DNA of 6,768 bases, from assembly GCA_937923585.1 (NCBI GenBank), contig CALDSM010000257.1:1-6768 (forward strand), written 5' to 3'. The notes under the pieces are model-generated. The model made no database searches. It saw nothing but the letters and a program-made list of their open reading frames with translations, and had not been told where the DNA came from. The DNA is from an uncultured bacterium. GTDB lineage: Bacteria > Hydrogenedentota > Hydrogenedentia > Hydrogenedentales > CAITNO01. Position 1 is the first letter of the stretch. The number at the start of each line of letters is the position of its first letter. Below are positions 4,698-6,768 of this stretch, in pieces. Made by a program: the position numbers and the translations under genes.

Positions 4698-6110
4698 CTA
4701 TGTCCGGCGCCACGCCGCACGGATCAGCGCGCGGTCCCACGCATCCACGGCGCCGAACGCCAGCACTGCCGCAAGATAAACACCCGCGCCCAGCGGAATG
4801 GTTAGGAAGGGCGTTGCATCACGTAGCGGCCACAGGGCCAGGCCCATGAACAGCACCGCAACGGCTGCGCGCAACAGCGCGTCACCCGCCTCCCGCCACG
4901 CGAAACCCGCCACGCTGCGCGCGGCAAGAACACCCAGCAGCACCGCGATCACAACGCCCAAGGCGAGATTCACGGCCACAAGGGCCTCACCTTGTCCGGC
5001 GGCGAGAAGTATGATCAGCGCCTTTGCCGCGCAGGCAGCGGCCATGATGACGGTGGCCACCATCTGCCGTCCTTGGGCACGCAGATGCACTGTGGCCAGG
5101 GACGACAAGAGGAACAGCGCCAGCGCGGCGGTGAGCCCGCCGACGGCATAGGCGCCGGGCAGGAACTTGTCCCCGGCCAGCAGCACGGTGAGCGGCCCTG
5201 CCAGCACTGCGCCACCCACGGCCAGGGGAAGGCCCGTCAACCACGCGGCACGGAACACGCGGCCCAATGCGAACCCCTCGTCGTCGCCGCCAACCTTTCG
5301 GCTAAGCACCGGATAGACCACGGAGGTCAGGATATCCACCAGTGGAAACAGCATCCACATAAACCGCGCGCCCATAGCGTAGTAGCCCTGTGCCTCCGGC
5401 GTGGCATGCATGCCGAGCAAAGGCAGATCCATGCTGAAGAACAGAGTGGCAAAAAGGCCGCCTGCGGCAATGGGTGCACCCTGGCGGAGCAGATAGGGAG
5501 CAACGGAAATCGGCAACGGCAGCGAACGCAATCCGATGACACGTCGCATCCAAATGCCGGCAAACAGCAACCACAGGAAATACGGCACAAGCAATACTGC
5601 AATCAGCGCCAGCACACCGCCGCCCTTCGAGAGCACCCACACCGACGCGACAAGCACGCCAGCACGAAGCCCAACCTGCAACAGTGCCGGCGGACCAAAA
5701 CGGCTGGCCGCGGCAAAAGGTGCAAGGCACATGCGACCCATGGCAGCAGCCATCGAAACCGTTAGGATGAGCAGGAAAAATGCAGTTTCCGGAAACACGG
5801 TAGTCAGATAGATCGGCAGGCCCGCCGCCAAACTCAACACCGCCTGCGGCCAGAAAGCCCCGCCGACGAGCCTTCCCGCCGCGCCCGGGTCGCGGGCGAT
5901 GTCGCGCACGGCGACGTCGTACATGCCCATGTTGATCCAGACGACCATGAGCGGGAAGAGCGTGGTGAACAGGGCGTAACGGCCATTGTCCTCGACGGAG
6001 AGGCCGCGCGAGATGAGCACGAACAGCGCGAGCGTGAGCACTTTCTGAACCGCCTCGGCGGCGATCAGGATGGCGAGGTTGCGTCCGTGGCTGCCCGAGG
6101 GGGAATGCAT
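4698..6110 (-). CDS. Wzx-like polysaccharide flippase (MOP superfamily)
   Basis: The protein has 470 residues. The ATG at 6110-6108 opens the protein right before its first membrane segment. Longer in-frame extensions would run back through the upstream transferase gene in the wrong frame and are not credible. The upstream ribosome site is weak (GGCGGGG, eight bases before ATG). By eye there are about 14 hydrophobic segments, near residues 11-34, 44-63, 82-103, 109-132, 141-161, 164-187, 212-235, 246-268, 289-313, 320-343, 350-371, 377-397, 409-427 and 434-454. The start NLAILIAAEAVQKVLTLALFVLISRGLSVEDNGRYAL is typical of polysaccharide biosynthesis/oligosaccharide flippase proteins: a helix, then RxL, an acidic residue and GxYAL. 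Such proteins move undecaprenyl-diphosphate-linked glycans across the inner membrane. The gene starts 14 bases after an initiating sugar transferase, so the two likely form one operon of a surface polysaccharide locus. A lipid II or teichuronic-type substrate cannot be excluded. Confidence 0.88.
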   Translation of the reverse strand: MHSPSGSHGRNLAILIAAEAVQKVLTLALFVLISRGLSVEDNGRYALFTTLFPLMVVWINMGMYDVAVRDIARDPGAAGRLVGGAFWPQAVLSLAAGLPIYLTTVFPETAFFLLILTVSMAAAMGRMCLAPFAAASRFGPPALLQVGLRAGVLVASVWVLSKGGGVLALIAVLLVPYFLWLLFAGIWMRRVIGLRSLPLPISVAPYLLRQGAPIAAGGLFATLFFSMDLPLLGMHATPEAQGYYAMGARFMWMLFPLVDILTSVVYPVLSRKVGGDDEGFALGRVFRAAWLTGLPLAVGGAVLAGPLTVLLAGDKFLPGAYAVGGLTAALALFLLSSLATVHLRAQGRQMVATVIMAAACAAKALIILLAAGQGEALVAVNLALGVVIAVLLGVLAARSVAGFAWREAGDALLRAAVAVLFMGLALWPLRDATPFLTIPLGAGVYLAAVLAFGAVDAWDRALIRAAWRRT

Positions 6111-6124
6111 GAATCCCGCCCCGC

Positions 6125-6721
6125 CTATACCGCGCCGCGCCCGGTGAGCGCGATGCGGGCGGTGGCGGCAAGGATGCGCAGGTCCGTCCGGGCCGACATG
6201 ACGTTGAGGTAGATCAGGTCGTAGCGCAGTTTCTGCCGGTAGTCGGTGTCGTAGCGCCCGTGGATCTGCGCGAGACCGGTGAGGCCGGGCCGCACCAGCA
6301 GCCGGTGCAAGTAGAGCGGCTCCTCGCGCGCGAAGGTCTCGGCGAATTCGGCCCGTTCGGGCCGCGGCCCGACCAGGCTCATCTCGCCGCGAATCACGTT
6401 CCACAACTGGGGCAGCTCATCCACGCGCATGCGCCGCATCCGCCGCCCCACGGGCGTGATGCGCGGGTCGTCCCTGGTGGCCAGCACGGGCCCGGTCGCG
6501 TCCTCCGCGCCGACCACCATGGTGCGCAGTTTGTACAGGCGGAAGCGCCTGCCAAACAGGCCTATTCTTTCCTGGGCATAGAAGACGGGCCCGCCGCTCC
6601 GCAGGCGAATCTCCGCGACGGCAAGCAGAATGATGGGCGATGCAAAAACGAGCGCAAGCACGGCCACCGCGAGGTCCATGGCGCGTTTGACGAGCCCGTA
6701 GCCGGAGCGGGCCGTGTTGGG
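6125..6721 (-). CDS. Polyprenyl-phosphate sugar-1-phosphate transferase, 5' end cut by the contig edge
   Basis: Partial gene: the stop is TAG at 6127-6125 and the frame stays open to the last genomic base, 6721. Upstream of the Met at 6679-6677 the frame still reads GYGLVKRAMDLAVAV, the usual start of the bacterial sugar transferase domain. That Met is therefore probably internal and the true start is missing. Numbered from that Met, there is a membrane/re-entrant segment (3-22), GGPVFYAQERIG (29-40), FRLYKLRTM (46-54), the catalytic-dyad motif RVDELPQLWNV with Asp87-Glu88, SLVGPRPE (101-108) and RPGLTGLAQI. These define the monotopic phosphoglycosyl transferases (PglC/WcaJ/WbaP group), which transfer a sugar-1-phosphate from a UDP-sugar to undecaprenyl phosphate and so start a lipid-linked glycan. 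Sugar specificity cannot be read. Whether it is the short form or has an N-terminal multi-helix domain is unknown. It lies 14 bases upstream of a flippase. Confidence 0.92.
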   Translation of the reverse strand, partial: PNTARSGYGLVKRAMDLAVAVLALVFASPIILLAVAEIRLRSGGPVFYAQERIGLFGRRFRLYKLRTMVVGAEDATGPVLATRDDPRITPVGRRMRRMRVDELPQLWNVIRGEMSLVGPRPERAEFAETFAREEPLYLHRLLVRPGLTGLAQIHGRYDTDYRQKLRYDLIYLNVMSARTDLRILAATARIALTGRGAV

Positions 6722-6768
6722 AGATCGGAAGAGCGTCGTGTAGGGAAAGAGTGTAGATCTCGGTGGTC
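6722..6768. other. Illumina TruSeq/P5 adapter contamination at the contig end
   Basis: The final 47 bases begin AGATCGGAAGAGCGTCGTG and continue through GTAGGGAAAGAGTGTAGATCTC and GGTGGTC. This is the reverse complement of the Illumina universal (P5-side) adapter. The match runs to the last base. It is technical sequence, not part of the organism; genomic sequence ends at 6721. Confidence 0.98.

Noticed and set aside
4561..4779. 72-codon + strand frame after the prepilin
   Set aside because: It starts in the spacer of the inverted repeat, passes through the right arm and then runs antisense to the flippase 3' end; no supporting motif.
4992..5765. 257-codon + strand frame and the overlapping 5302-6171 - strand frame
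   Set aside because: Both are shadows of the flippase gene. They lack signal or domain motifs, whereas the flippase frame has regular hydrophobic segments.
6111..6404. N-terminal extension of the flippase frame up to 6404
   Set aside because: The extension overlaps the transferase gene in another frame and reads as Arg/Ala-rich low-complexity sequence; the membrane protein begins at ATG 6110.
1..6721. Search for a defence, toxin-antitoxin, phage or biosynthetic cluster
   Set aside because: No nuclease, reverse transcriptase, transposase, antitoxin, capsid or synthase motif is visible in any supported gene; contents are envelope proteins and polysaccharide export.

Overview
The window looks like one end of a high-GC bacterial contig from short-read, probably metagenomic, assembly. 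The best guess at lineage is a free-living PVC-like or Hydrogenedentota-like bacterium (Planctomycetes, Lentisphaerae and Candidatus Hydrogenedentes are the usual homes of this gene style). The reasons are a stand-alone prepilin with an H-x-DG C-terminal signature, a large FG-GAP/VCBS lipoprotein, a RACo-type corrinoid-activation protein, and intergenic regions filled with low-complexity inverted repeats. This assignment is inference; no rRNA or marker gene is present.

Layout. Bases 1-217 are the C-terminal end of a RACo-like (ASKHA/DUF4445) protein on +. The 265-base gap 218-482 holds a hexamer-based inverted repeat, a plausible sigma70-type promoter and a small GC hairpin. Bases 483-2726 encode a 747-residue lipoprotein made of 14 FG-GAP repeats. 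The gap 2727-2868 is largely filled by a 113-base element with inverted ends, inside which lies a possible 35-residue ORF overlapping the next gene by ATGA. Bases 2869-3537 (membrane-anchored, Spy/LTxxQ-like protein) and 3540-4496 (type IV prepilin-like protein) form a tight + strand pair. The convergent gap 4497-4697 carries a 33-bp-arm inverted repeat and a possible terminator for the - strand. On the - strand, a polyprenyl-phosphate sugar-1-phosphate transferase (6125-6721, 5' end missing) is followed after 14 bases by a Wzx-like flippase (4698-6110).

How the genes fit together. The + strand genes all encode envelope proteins: an exported lipoprotein, an anchored extracytoplasmic helical protein and a prepilin. 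The - strand pair is the initiating transferase and the lipid-linked-glycan flippase of a surface polysaccharide locus that continues beyond the window.

The last 47 bases (6722-6768) are not genomic. They match the Illumina TruSeq/P5 adapter, so genomic sequence ends at 6721 and the sugar transferase is cut by the contig edge. I saw no tRNA, rRNA, CRISPR array, transposase or recognisable defence system. The most unusual non-coding signal is that each of the three larger intergenic gaps carries a different inverted repeat about 100 bases long, close behind a stop codon.
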